NCBI GenBank assembly: GCA_035048815.1
Contig: JAUCBN010000037.1
Location: 15,776,001-15,840,000, forward strand
Direction of reading: 5' to 3'
DNA from: Abelmoschus esculentus
Lineage: Eukaryota; Streptophyta; Magnoliopsida; Malvales; Malvaceae
Length of the DNA stretch: 64,000 bases
Part shown: positions 47,323 through 57,638 of the stretch, piece by piece
Layout: each line of letters opens with the position of its first letter
How positions within the stretch are numbered: position 1 is the stretch's first letter
Program-made: the position numbers and the translations under genes
The notes under the pieces: model-generated
What the model was told of the DNA's origin: nothing
Database searches by the model: none
What the model saw: only the letters and a program-made list of their open reading frames with translations

Positions 47323-47550
47323 TATTTTATTTTGGTACCGTTATTAAAAAATTAATAATATACTAATTAGAAAAAAGAAAATCATAAATCATATACTGTC
47401 ACATCATTTTCTCTCTCCTAATATTCCTATTTCATAAATATAAAAATCAAAATAATTATCTATGAAAAAACCCTGAGTATATAGATATAGAATATGAAAT
47501 AGATATTAAATTACTTATTATTTCAATAGAAAATTCTCAATAATATTGTG
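46738..47550. other. bHLH137 3' region and AT-rich spacer
   Basis: The transcript 3' end probably lies before about 47130 (AATATAAAA-type signals). A TA microsatellite occupies 47284-47322. No further gene. Confidence 0.45.
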
Positions 47551-47965
47551 AAAGAGAAAATTCTTCTAATATATTGATTATCCGATAATATTTTTTAAAA
47601 TATTGTGATTTGAACAGTAAATTTAAAGTCAGCTGCATTAGACACGATTTTGAACAGTATCTTGAATATTTTTGGATGAAATCCAAAGACTCCAACTTTA
47701 GAATTTCCACGTGGCAAGACAGGGTTTAAGAACTATTTAAAGATGAAGTCATTAGATTCCGACTTTAGCATCTTTATGTGGTTTTAAGAAGGTTCAAAAC
47801 ACTGTTTAAATATAATAAACTTCCAAAATATCTTTCACCCAAAAATATTCAGAACACTATTTAAAGTCAGTGTCTAATGTATCTGATTTCAAATTTATAG
47901 TTTAAATCATAATATTTCAGAAAATATTGTTAGAGAATCAAGATATTATAAAATTTTCCCCTTTC
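47551..47965. mobile_element. Foldback MITE, family 'AAAATATTGT/ACTTTGAATAGT', copy 1
   Basis: The left arm (TATTGATTATCCGATAATAT ... GCATTAGACAC) is repeated inverted on the right (GTCTAATGTATC ... ATATTGTTAGAGAATCAAGATA). The arms span about 130 bases each with many mismatches. Related to the elements at 50533-50954 and 63600-64000. Confidence 0.65.
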
Positions 47966-48638
47966 GTATGAGAATTCTCATTATTTCAGCTGCAATTGAA
48001 TTATTATCTTGATTTCATTAATATGATATGAAAATTTAAATATTTTATTTTTAAATATATATTTTATAATTTAAAACTAAAATAAATGTTCATTTAAATA
48101 TATTTTTAATATATTAGAGTTTCATAATTATATTTTATTTGTTGTGTTCATATGGTCCAAGTGACCAAGTCTTAATGTATCCACCTGCTTGGTTGTTTCT
48201 CTTACAAGTTGAAGTGTTGAACATCTCAACAGTGTAAGATAATCATTGGTTTATATTTGCAAACAGATGATACACATTTTGCACTGATAATGTCCAAATA
48301 TTGCCATCACATGTCTGGTTATGGATCAACAAAAGATTAAAAATAGCATGCATTGGATGCACAAATCATCACAATTTATTTTTATTTAGTTGCGAATTCA
48401 GAAATTTTTTTAAAAATAAAAATACGTATATTAAATTTTAATAATATCATTTATTATTTTGGTATGTAACAAAATAACCAAAACGATAATAACATAAATC
48501 AAAACATACATAAAAGACAAGATTTAAAGCAGTTTGGTACAGTTTATCTCTACAGACAAAAAAAAATGAACAATCGAAATATATGATAACCCATGTAATC
48601 TTAAAATTCAGTGTACAAATTTTGTGACCCGATAGTAA
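47966..48638. other. AT-rich intergenic DNA
   Basis: No gene or bounded element recognised. A short island near 48150-48260 has normal composition but no frame. Confidence 0.4.
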
Positions 48639-49593
48639 GGGTGAGTATTCGATCGAGTCGAGTCGAGTCAAAAAATTTTGAGTTATTCGAGTTGACGGGT
48701 CATATTTTACAACTCAAACTTTATTTGAAATTTTTTCGGTTCGAGTCGAGTTTAAGAAATTCGAATCGAGTCGAGTTTTCGAGTTTCTATAAATATTTAA
48801 TTGTAATTATTTATCATGTTATAGTATGATTTGATTTCAATTTAAACGATTTTCTCTAATCATATAAGATATGCATATATATTTTTTATATGTATCAATA
48901 TTTCTTTTATATTTTTATATATTAATGTATATATATCATCAAAAATTGAGAGATTCATCTCAAACTTAAAAATTAATCTTTTAATTGTAAGCATTAAACG
49001 AGCATAAACGCAGCGGAAAAGGATCGAAATAAATACCTCCAGCCATTGTCAAGACCTTATGCCAACTTGAGATGTGATTGCACCACCGTCGAGCTCGTCG
49101 GACCACCGTGGTAACACCTCGAACCACCGTAAAAATAAAGAACTCGGCTACAAAAATAATTAGAACCGCCAAGATCTTCTAAGCACTCAAAACTCACTAG
49201 ATGGAATACGTGATTCTTGTGTTTGATGCTTAGGGACCTTAGGCTAGGTTGGTATTTATAGGGGTTCATCCATCAAGAACCACCAACCAAATGGACAAAA
49301 TTGCCCCTTAACTTCCCGGCATAAAGGCCTTAACCGGCAAAACATGGGAAAGTGGGAGTGAATTTCTTTCCACATTTCCAATAATGGAAACATGGGAAAC
49401 GGTTCAAGAGAACCACTAACATGGTTGGTTATACAACCAACATTAATTAATAAAAATTTCGAGTTATTCGAATTTTCATTTTACAGCTCGAACTTTATTT
49501 GAAATTTTTTTGAGTTGAGTCGAGTATTTTCGCCTCGAGTCAAATCGTATCGAGTTATTCGTTTTTTTGAGTTGAATCGAGTTTTGCTCACCC
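48639..49593. mobile_element. hAT-like element, family 'GGGTGAGTATTCGA', copy B, split by a solo LTR
   Basis: Ends GGGTGAGTATTCGATCG and TTTTGCTCACCC are inverted. If TA is included at each end, the flanks CCCGATAG and CCCGATAA match at 7 of 8 bases, as expected for hAT. Subterminal parts repeat GTCGAGTCGAG and GAGTTATTCGAGTT. A solo LTR interrupts it at 48986-49442. Confidence 0.75.
48986..49442 (-). mobile_element. Solo LTR nested in the hAT-like element
   Basis: Read on the minus strand it starts TGTTGGTTGTATAACC and ends AATGCTTACA (TG...CA, 457 bp). It is flanked by the exact 5-bp duplication TTAAT (48981-48985, 49443-49447). A TATAAATA box lies at about 49254-49261 on the minus strand. 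No internal domain is present, so it arose by LTR-LTR recombination. Superfamily (Copia or Gypsy) unknown. Confidence 0.85.
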
Positions 49594-50382
49594 TACCCGA
49601 TAAAACTAAAACACTCTTCTCAATATTCCGACAATAGTCAACTTATTTATCAATTAAAATTCGAATTAAAATATAACATTTTTTGACGACTTTATAATAT
49701 TCATCTCTATAACATATGTACAATAGTTACGAATATATTTAATAATTCGAATGCTTATACTTATCAGGTTAAGCTGATAACGATGATTCAGTTCATAAAA
49801 TGATTGGTTTCCAATTAATGCAACGTAGCCCACTAAAACTTTGAAGTTCTTTCTAAAGCTGGACGGACCATCAATAATTCCAGGTCATTTGATTATGTTC
49901 TTCGATTATGATTAATAATATTAAAAATAAAATAAATTAGATTAAGACAATCGTATTGGAATGAATTATGTCTGTTAGCCGACTCCGGCAGAGTCGCCTG
50001 TAGTGCTGCCATCTGGTTCTGGCTGAAGATGTGTTTTATTATCTTACAAAACTGTAGTAAATGCTGTTCGTAGTTGTAAGCTCACCAACTGATCCATCTG
50101 GTTCTTCAGGGTCCCTTCTGTCCTGTTGCTATAGATTTATTCATTTTATGTTGATTCAAACATAGAAAAGAGAAAAATTTTATGCAAATCCAAACATTTA
50201 ATTGCTATGATGACGATGATAATGATGATGACTCATCAAAATCATGAAGGAGACATGACTAGCACTAAAGGACCTATCATGGCTCATTTACATGGCCATG
50301 ATAAAACTCTTATCATAGGGGTTTCTTAAATACAATCATATAGAATAATATAGGCATAATGTCAAAAAAAATAAAATAAAGT
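49594..50382. other. Intergenic DNA with a normal-composition island
   Basis: Positions 49975-50145 have gene-like composition and a repeated word ATCTGGTTCTGG/ATCTGGTTCTTC, but every frame is short. Nothing recognised. Confidence 0.4.
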
Positions 50383-50984
50383 GCACGAGCCCTCTAATCC
50401 AAATGATTAAAGGAACGATTATTGTTTCTAGAGGTCACGGGTTTGAGTACCAGTGATTTTAGCAGAGCAATTAAGTGATCAATCTCAAATGATAGAGATT
50501 ATATTCTAGAATAAATATTTATCGTAATCACTGGAAAATTTACATAAATATTGCATTTTTTTATTTTTCCAAAATATTGCACCAGACACTTTATTTCCTA
50601 AAATATTGTACTTTGAATAGTAACTTTAAAGATGTCTGCAGAAGAATTCGACTTTGAATAGTGAAATAAATTAAATCGAATAAAAAATTAAAGTCAGTAT
50701 CAAGAGGTGTCGACTTTGAATAATGTTTTTGTAATTTTTAAAGTGTTTTCTGCAAAATCATTGTTCAAAGTCAGAATCTCTTGGTACCGACTTTAATTTT
50801 TTATTCGATTTAATCTGTTTCACTATTCAAAGTCGGATTCTTCTATAATCATCTTTAAAGTTACTATTCAAAGTATAATATTTTGGGAAATAAAATGATT
50901 AGTACAATATTTTGAGAAATATTTTTTTAGATTATCATATTTTTGGAATTTCACCGTAATCACTATTAGCTAATTAAAAAATAC
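50383..50984 (+). mobile_element. tRNA-type SINE, copy 3, split by a foldback MITE
   Basis: The left part 50383-50532 carries GCACGAG, GATTAAAGGAACGATTATTG and the B-box-like GGTTTGAGTACC. The right part 50965-50984 carries ATTAGCTAATTAAAAAA. The whole is bracketed by AATAAAGT (50375-50382, 50985-50992). The interrupting element is at 50533-50954. Confidence 0.8.
50533..50954. mobile_element. Foldback MITE (Mutator-like), copy 2, inside a SINE
   Basis: Almost the whole 422 bp folds back on itself: TACTTTGAATAGTAACTTTA at the left pairs with TAAAGTTACTATTCAAAGTA at the right, and ATTAAATCGAATAAAAAATT with AATTTTTTATTCGATTTAAT. The SINE bases CGTAATCACT are duplicated on both sides (50523-50532, 50955-50964), a 10-bp duplication. 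Transcription would give a near-perfect hairpin suited to Dicer processing (inference). Confidence 0.9.
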
Positions 50985-50992
50985 AATAAAGT

Positions 50993-51885
50993 TTAAATTA
51001 TAAAATATTTTTTTTAATAATTAGTTGATTGATTTTGACACTGTGTAACTTGATCATCTCGATAGATATAAAAAATTATGAAAAACTATCTATCACATGA
51101 AAAAATATGATGAGTCAATTCGAATAACTTAAAATTTATATAGAAACTAAAAAACTTGAATATTATAAAATTAACTCCAATTAAAAAATAAATTAAATAT
51201 CGTCCCCTAAACATGAATCAGTCTCAAGTGGCGATGGCTAGGTACTTTGGGATGGTGCAGCCTCTGGTTGGACCGGAGCAGTGGGTCCACTAGGGGATTG
51301 ACTTGTTAAACAGTCTGTCCGTGTAGAGGAGCATACCCGCATGGCTTGGTCGTTTCCCCATTGAACCACCTTGTCTCTTGTAAAAAATTGAAGAAGATGG
51401 TGGTTTAGGTATGGGCTACATAAATAAATAAATAAATTATTATTTATATCCACTTGTTTCATAGGCTTCTCCATTACTTATAAGGTACAATCTTCTTCGT
51501 ATTTTCGTAAAATTTATCGATGTTAGTTATTACATAAAATTCAATTATATTTAAAATCGAATTAGATTAAATCTTTAAATAAAAACAAAATTAGCTTATA
51601 ATAATCTTTTTATTCACATGATTCGATTATCATATATTTGAATATTCGAAATTTTAGATAATATCAAAGTAGATATGAACTTTTCCCATTATTGTCGAAT
51701 TTAGTTGACCCCAAGACCAAGTAAATATTTGTCTAGGTACAGGTGTTTGCCTCTTCGATTTGTCCACATATGTTTTGACTTCAGTCAGCACTTGACAATG
51801 TTTTGTCTTGCCCCATTCAACTTGCCAATTTGTCCGAAACCACAAACCCCAACCCCTTTTTTCTTATTCGAATTAATTTTTTTTA
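50993..51885. other. Intergenic DNA containing an orphan exon-like frame
   Basis: 51238-51400 has gene-like composition. The minus strand reads DKVVQWGNDQAMRVCSSTRT, then a Ser/Pro/Gln-rich tail to a stop at 51238. No known family was recognised. Flanks are AT-rich. Confidence 0.4.
51238..51400 (-). pseudogene. Possible orphan coding exon, unknown
   Basis: The frame on the minus strand ends QPEAAPSQST-stop. It has coding-like composition and could begin after the acceptor-like ACAAGAG near 51380. The candidate upstream exon was not found. It may be a pseudogene fragment, a small peptide gene or chance. Confidence 0.25.
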
Positions 51886-52050
51886 ACATGAACCATCTTA
51901 TCTTAATAGTTAAGGGAACGGTGGTTATTCGTAAAAATCATGGGTTCGAATATTAATATTATAACATGTGATTGAGTGATCAATATTCAACGGTTGAGAA
52001 TATATTTTAGAATAAATACTATTATAATCATTGTAACTAATTAAAAAAAA
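51886..52050 (+). mobile_element. tRNA-type SINE, copy 4
   Basis: Carries ATCTTAATAGTTAAGGGAAC (A-box-like), ATGGGTTCGAATATT (B-box-like), GATTGAGTGATCAATATTCA and the tail ATTAAAAAAAAAG. Target duplications not resolved. Confidence 0.75.
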
Positions 52051-53089
52051 AGTTTTTAGCTTTTCTTTTTTGCAGTCATAATTCTTTAGGGTTTTGTCCT
52101 GACTAATTCAGATCGACTTATAGCGTACATCTAAGATTTGTTTAAATAATACGAAGTTGTTTATCACTTGAACCGATCATTATCTTCAGAACATACATAT
52201 ATGCACACATTGTCTTCGGAACTTTAAGTAACTCAAGTTCTACATACATGAATTGTCAGATTGAATCTATTACAAGACATTATCGGCTTTTGATTTTTAC
52301 TTAATATCTCGATTAATCATGTCAAATTGCTTATCACTATGATCGATCATTATCTTCGGAATATATATATATATATTTTGTCTTCGAAACTTTAAGTAAC
52401 TCGAGGGTGACAAGCAAGGATTGTCTGATTGAATCTATTACAAGACATTATCAGCTTTTGGTTTCTACTTAATATCTCGATTCAACCATCTTTGCATCAA
52501 CGGACATCAAATATTGGTCTCATTTGCTGTCCTAATCAAATGTCTCTTAAGAGTCTCATGGGATGTCTGATTCTGAGTTCTGACCGGAAAGTTTCCGTGA
52601 CAAACAACAGAATGGTCCCTTCATATAGTACAGTTCTAACATAAATCCTAAAAATTACTTGTGTATAAGTCTGGTTCGGAATTCGGAAGTTTTTCGGTAT
52701 CCGATAATCACATTAGGTTTTGATTATTCCAGAGTCATAACTCTTATAACACTTAATTTCTTCATTCACATGATGTTTTTATTCGATTCGAATGAATGAC
52801 CAGATTCATTGATCCAACATGTAGGTCACTGCTGTTTTTTCTTTCAACACTAAGCATCCAAACCCCTTTGGCCTTTTTACATATGATGCCGATGGATGCC
52901 CATCCCTCTGCAACCGAGAGACTACAAATGCAAGCACATGACAGTTCGAATTTCACGACCGGTTTCATTAAGGAAGGTTTAGAGGTGGTCCAAATTCCAT
53001 AAAGATGATGTGATGTCTCCATTATTCCCAAGCCATGCAATTCACACGTGTTCCGGACCTGACGACTCGATGCGGTTGGGTTTTTCACT
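52051..53089. other. Intergenic DNA with an internal duplication and a possible relic gene
   Basis: CGATCATTATCTTCGGAA-type blocks recur about 195 bases apart (52165-52290 and 52345-52480), including ATTGAATCTATTACAAGACA. 52760-53088 has normal composition and an open minus-strand frame of 108 codons with no recognised family. Confidence 0.45.
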
Positions 53090-53690
53090 TTAAATTTCGG
53101 GGATCGGGGTGGGGTGGAGCTTAGAAATCATTAAGTCAGATCTGGTCGGGTTCAGGTATTAGCTTGAAATTCTCCACCTCGCCCCGATATATTTTTATTT
53201 ATTTTTATATATTTTATTATATTTATAAAAAAATATCATTATATATAAAGACTTTTATGGGTTTTAAGTATTTTTTTATAATTTTTGAGATTTATTCTTA
53301 TGATAAAAAATTATTAAATGTTGTTCAAGTTTTAATAAATTCGATTCTGTCGATCGATGATTCAGATTATTTTCTTTTAAATATGTAATTTAACATGTGA
53401 GTGATTTAAATTGTATTTTATTTTATACATAGATTTAAAGTTACTTAAAAACTATAATTTGTGATTGTAATGAAAGATTGGCCGAATCTAACTTTTAACG
53501 TTGACGAAGATTAACTTTTTTATAATTTTTGGGATCGGGTCAAGATCATGTTTAAGAAATAATATATCAGGGCGGGTAAATTAATATTTTAATCCGAATC
53601 GGGTCGGTATCAGGTTTAAGAATTATTAAATCGAATCAAGATCGAAGCGGCCAAAAACCCAGCCCGCCCTACCCCGTTGTCATCCCTAGA
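53090..53690. mobile_element. Diverged hAT-like element related to 59306-59927
   Basis: Shares the order GGGATCGGGGTGGGG, then TATATTTTATTATATTTATA, then ACTTAAAAACTATAATTTGTG, then GGCCGAATCTAAC with its relatives, and ends CCCGTTGTCATCCCTAG. The left terminus is damaged. Confidence 0.6.
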
Positions 53691-53879
53691 TATTCTATTG
53701 TCTTAGTAGTATGAATTTCGAATAAGTTTGATGTTGAGTTAATTGGAACTTAGAGTGTTAGAATAAAATATCGAATTTTAGAGATATCGAATTTTTTCTC
53801 ACTCAAACTGAGATATTTGTGAATTTTAGAAGCTCTTTTGGGGTTTGTATTGTCCTCTTACTTGCCAAAGCCATTAGGA

Positions 53880-54303
53880 GTAGGAGCGAGTGTTCGATCG
53901 GATCGAATAAAAAAATTAATTTATTCGAGTTAAAGCGTCATATTTTAAAACTCAGATTTCATTTGAATTTTTTTATTCAATTCGAGTTTATAAAATTCAA
54001 GTCAAATTATAATTAAATTGTAGTTTTTTTTATCATGTTATAGTATAGTTTAATTCTAATTTAAATGACTTTCTTTAATCATATAAGATATATATATTAT
54101 CATATTTTTTTTACATGTGACATATATTTCTTTATATATTTTATATTGGTATATATATATATATTATAACTCAATTATATTTTAAAAAAATCAGGAGTTT
54201 ATAAAATTTTAAATCAAATTAAAATAACTCAATTTTTTTTACCTTAAATAAAATTAAAAAAATTTATTTTTTTAAAATTAAGTCAAATTTTACTCCTCTA
54301 ATC
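53880..54303. mobile_element. hAT-like element, family 'GGGTGAGTATTCGA', copy C (decayed)
   Basis: The left end GTAGGAGCGAGTGTTCGATCG and right end AAATTTTACTCCTCTAATC are worn versions of the ends of copies A and B. The interior words (TCATGTTATAGTATAGTTTAA, AATCATATAAGATATA) are shared with copy B. Confidence 0.6.
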
Positions 54304-55717
54304 ATGATTAAAGGGCGTAGGATAAGCCCATTTATGATCGAAAGGTCTTTGTACACAAAAGTTCATTTAGTTAGTGAAATCGATCTGGTTCACTATTCAG
54401 CCCATTTAAGTGATTCAAGTATTTTCCATTATATAAACTTTGAAAAGATCGTGGTTTGATTTGTTAAAAAAAAAATCGTGGTTTGGGCTTAAAATTATTT
54501 TTTTTTAATTTTTCAAAAGGCAAAAAAGTATTTTTGAGATTAAAAATAATGTAGATTAAGTAATAAAAATATTTTTAAATATAAGTTGAAAAATATTTTT
54601 TAAAAAAATAAATTAAAAACTTTTTTTACAATAAACCTCTTCTTTAATAAATTATAAATATTTTAATAATATTTAAAAACATATAAAATAAAACAAGTGA
54701 TTCAAGTTCTACTCATGTTTTTAAATTTATAGAAATATAAAATAAAAAATATTTTAGTTTGTTATTGGTCGAATATAATAAAAATCTCCTCTTTAATAAA
54801 AATATTATTGCCAATATAATTAAAATAGTTTAATTTAATTAATACTCTTTTATTAATTTATAAGTATCTCGATAAAGACAATAATTTTTTATAAAAATTA
54901 AAAGTTTTAGTTTTAATTATTTTTAAGAAAATCTTTTATTTTTTTTCATATTTATTAGAGTTGAATATGAATAATCGTAAAACTAAAAATCAAATCGAGA
55001 TATTATAGTTCATAAATTTATCAAAAATCATGTTTAACCGAATTAAATTGAATTGAATTTTTTTATTATTTTTATAGGGTAAAAATATATATTTTATACT
55101 TAAAATATTATAGATGTATTTTTATTTTTAATTTAAAAATAAGTTTTTAATAAATATTTATGAAATCTATCTTAAAAAATTTACCTTTTAATGTTTAAAA
55201 GTCATAAATTAAAGCTATTTTGTCAGGATAGAATACAAATTTTTTAAAAACTAACGTTATTATGAAAAAAATCAAAAATCGAGATTAACTGAACTGAAAA
55301 CTGATAATTACTAAAAGAACTTATCGAATTAAACCGAAACTAAACTGAATATATCTCCAATATATATATATATTATGAATATTATATCTAATTTTTAGTT
55401 ATAATTCTGATTTTCTCCTTCATTTCTATTAATAAAATTCAATAGTCATTATTAAAAAAATAATATTAAATTCAAAATTATTTATATTTTTTTCCTTTAG
55501 GAACAACTCAAAGCGAATTTAGTCGTTTAGACACTAATCAGAAATTGAATGATTAAAAAATATTAATTTAATATTAAAAATTTAAGGATATGGACCGATC
55601 CGATTTGATTGACCCGAAAATTGGCACCGTTCTTTAATCGCCGTTTTCCCTTCCTCTTCCTCTTCCTCTTCACAGACAAAAACAAAACCTAGAGAAAAAG
55701 AATCTTAGTAATTAAAC
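54304..55717 (+). other. AT-rich DNA upstream of the SAM-domain gene, with its CT-rich leader
   Basis: No element or gene is resolved up to about 55600. A pyrimidine tract CTTCCTCTTCCTCTTCCTCTT at about 55650-55670 lies in the probable 5' leader, a common plant core-promoter/leader feature. No clear TATA box. Confidence 0.45.
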
Positions 55718-56473
55718 ATGGCGGATATACAGCCACCGGACGACCACACAAACGCCGGAGGAGGGTCCGTACCGGTTGCTTCAACCGATACAGTCGGATC
55801 GAAACGCCATAGACGGCCCAGCGTTCGATTAGGCGACATCGGCGGGGACCAACAAGATTCTCATACCCGGAAACAGTCATCTTCCGCCGCGAGCGGTAAG
55901 TCGTCGAAGACTCGCGCCATAACCAATCTCAGCACTGAATTCAATGCAAACAACCAAACCCTCGATAACGTACGAGAAGCTAACAACAACGCAACCGATT
56001 TAGATGGCGTGGCAATCGGTGGCTGGAGAGTCAAAGATTTGAAGAAACGGGGCTCCGTACCAAAACGGGTCCGACCCAATTGGGTTTCCAACAGCAATGT
56101 AGAATCCGAGGACAAACCCAGCGGCAGTGAAGATACCGATGATTTCGAGAGGGAAAACAGCGAAAGCCCATTGAAAGACCAGAGTCATCACATTCATTCT
56201 CCGGACAATTTGGGCATCTCCGGAAAAGAAAAGCAAGATTTTTATCATCGGAATAGGACCAGACGGTACAGGGAAGACGACAATGGGATTAAAACATGGT
56301 TGGAAAATTTGGGTCTCGGTCGATACGCCCCTGTTTTCGAGATCCATGAAGTAGACGAGGAAATTCTGCCATTGTTAACACTGGAAGATTTGAAGGACAT
56401 GGGAATAAATGCTGTTGGTTCAAGAAGGAAACTGTTTAGTGCAATCCAGAGGCTCAGTAAAGGCTTTTCCTAA
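55718..56473 (+). CDS. SAM (sterile alpha motif) domain protein, plant-specific
   Basis: Single-exon gene for 251 aa. The N-terminal 180 residues are polar and probably disordered, with a conserved-looking block GGWRVKDLKKRGSVPKRVRP seen in plant SAM proteins. The C-terminal 65 residues form a SAM domain: GIKTWLENLGLGRYAPVFEI, HEVDEEILPLLTLEDLKDMG, INAVGSRRKLFSAIQRL. SAM domains mediate protein oligomerisation and sometimes RNA binding; plant relatives include the peach WEEP protein, but this is not a confirmed ortholog. ATG at 55718 is the first in frame after the leader. Local base composition is gene-like, unlike the flanks. Confidence 0.9.
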   Translation: MADIQPPDDHTNAGGGSVPVASTDTVGSKRHRRPSVRLGDIGGDQQDSHTRKQSSSAASGKSSKTRAITNLSTEFNANNQTLDNVREANNNATDLDGVAIGGWRVKDLKKRGSVPKRVRPNWVSNSNVESEDKPSGSEDTDDFERENSESPLKDQSHHIHSPDNLGISGKEKQDFYHRNRTRRYREDDNGIKTWLENLGLGRYAPVFEIHEVDEEILPLLTLEDLKDMGINAVGSRRKLFSAIQRLSKGFS

Positions 56474-57210
56474 CATTTTTCATCAATTTGAAACCAGATT
56501 TTTGTCAGCCATGGCAGGCAATGTAAGAATTCTAGCCCTTATTAGCTGTTTTCATGCTTAGCTTCTTTTTGATGTAATGAAAGTATGAGAATTTGTAGAA
56601 TTTTGTAGGAGAATTTTAGCCCTTATTAACAATTGTTGGAAACTCCATTAAAGGAAAGTGTTTGACAAAATAAGGCAATTTCAATCATGTTCTGACTTGA
56701 TTGTGAAATGGAATGTATCTCTGCAATTGCATTATTTTAACTGTATATACTCAGTGTTCGATATAGTATATATCGAACACTTATCTCGAGTTTAGGTACA
56801 TAGCTTTCAAGACGTGTTTCTTTACTCCGGTTGTTGAAGCTTTAAGACTACTTCAGTTAGTGTTTTAATTGTGTTTTCCGACCGATATCGATGTTTGAAA
56901 CTCTTCTTATTTGCCATGTTTTCTTATGTTTATATAAATCTTGTATTGATAGGCATAACACATCATAACTTTCTTCTTTAGCATTAGAATTCCATGATAT
57001 GGAATTTTAATTCTACTTGTGTGTGTTTCTGTACATAAGCAATTAAGTTAGTAAAAGAAAAACCGGTGTTCGAACCTGTCGATACAATCTATGCCGGATA
57101 AGGTAACACGCTGCGGAAGCGTCGTCTCGAGTTCCTGATCGGAACCCGTTTTAGAGCAGTGAAATGGATTCGAGAATTTCATAAATGGAAGAGATTCAGG
57201 TCATGCATGA
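56474..57210 (+). other. 3' region of the SAM gene and spacer
   Basis: The likely 3' UTR extends to about 56720, where composition falls (TGTAATGAAAG and similar near 56575). A short inverted repeat, TTCGATATAGTATATATCGAA, spans 56757-56777. No second gene. Confidence 0.45.
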
Positions 57211-57211
57211 A

Positions 57212-57325
57212 TGATTAGAGCCAGTGAGGATAGCCAAAGGAGACTGCCTAGAAACCCGATTAAACGAGGATCGCCGGATCGGGTAATTTAGGCAAGTCAT
57301 CCTTGGCTACCTTACCAGACTCTAC
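57212..57325. repeat. Imperfect hairpin, arms about 40-50 bp
   Basis: GATAGCCAAAGGAGACTGCC (57228-57247) pairs with GGCAAGTCATCCTTGGCTA (57291-57309) and the pairing extends outward and inward (CCCGAT / ATCGGG), with a loop near 57261-57277. GC content is above the surroundings. It could be a MITE core, part of an LTR or a precursor-like RNA. Confidence 0.55.
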
Positions 57326-57481
57326 ATCTCCATACAAAACCTCTCTTCCTTGTGCTTTCAGTTTGATGAAACAGCAACTGAAAGAACCCCAATTTATAGC
57401 CAATGGAAACTGGGGAATCCAACAGCTGCAAAATAGCTAATTCGTGGCCCTAAACATCTCTATTTCCCTGTTTCTTTTTCC

Positions 57482-57638
57482 GAGAAATTATTATACGCTC
57501 CCGGTTTATCACGTCATCTATAGTCTCATCCAATAAGATTCATCCGTTTAATAACATATAAGAAAGAAGTAAAGATAAAAATTATTATTGTGTGAGACCA
57601 TAAATGACATGGTGAACTAGACCCATCTAATAATTTTT
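57482..57638. mobile_element. Short MITE related to 6818-7108
   Basis: The left end GAGAAATTATTATACGCTCC and right end ATCTAATAATTTTTC are diverged inverted ends; the inner CACGTCAT...ATGACATGGTG pair agrees with the family. Flanks CTTTTTCCG and CTTTTTTCG suggest a 9-bp duplication with one mismatch. Confidence 0.55.
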
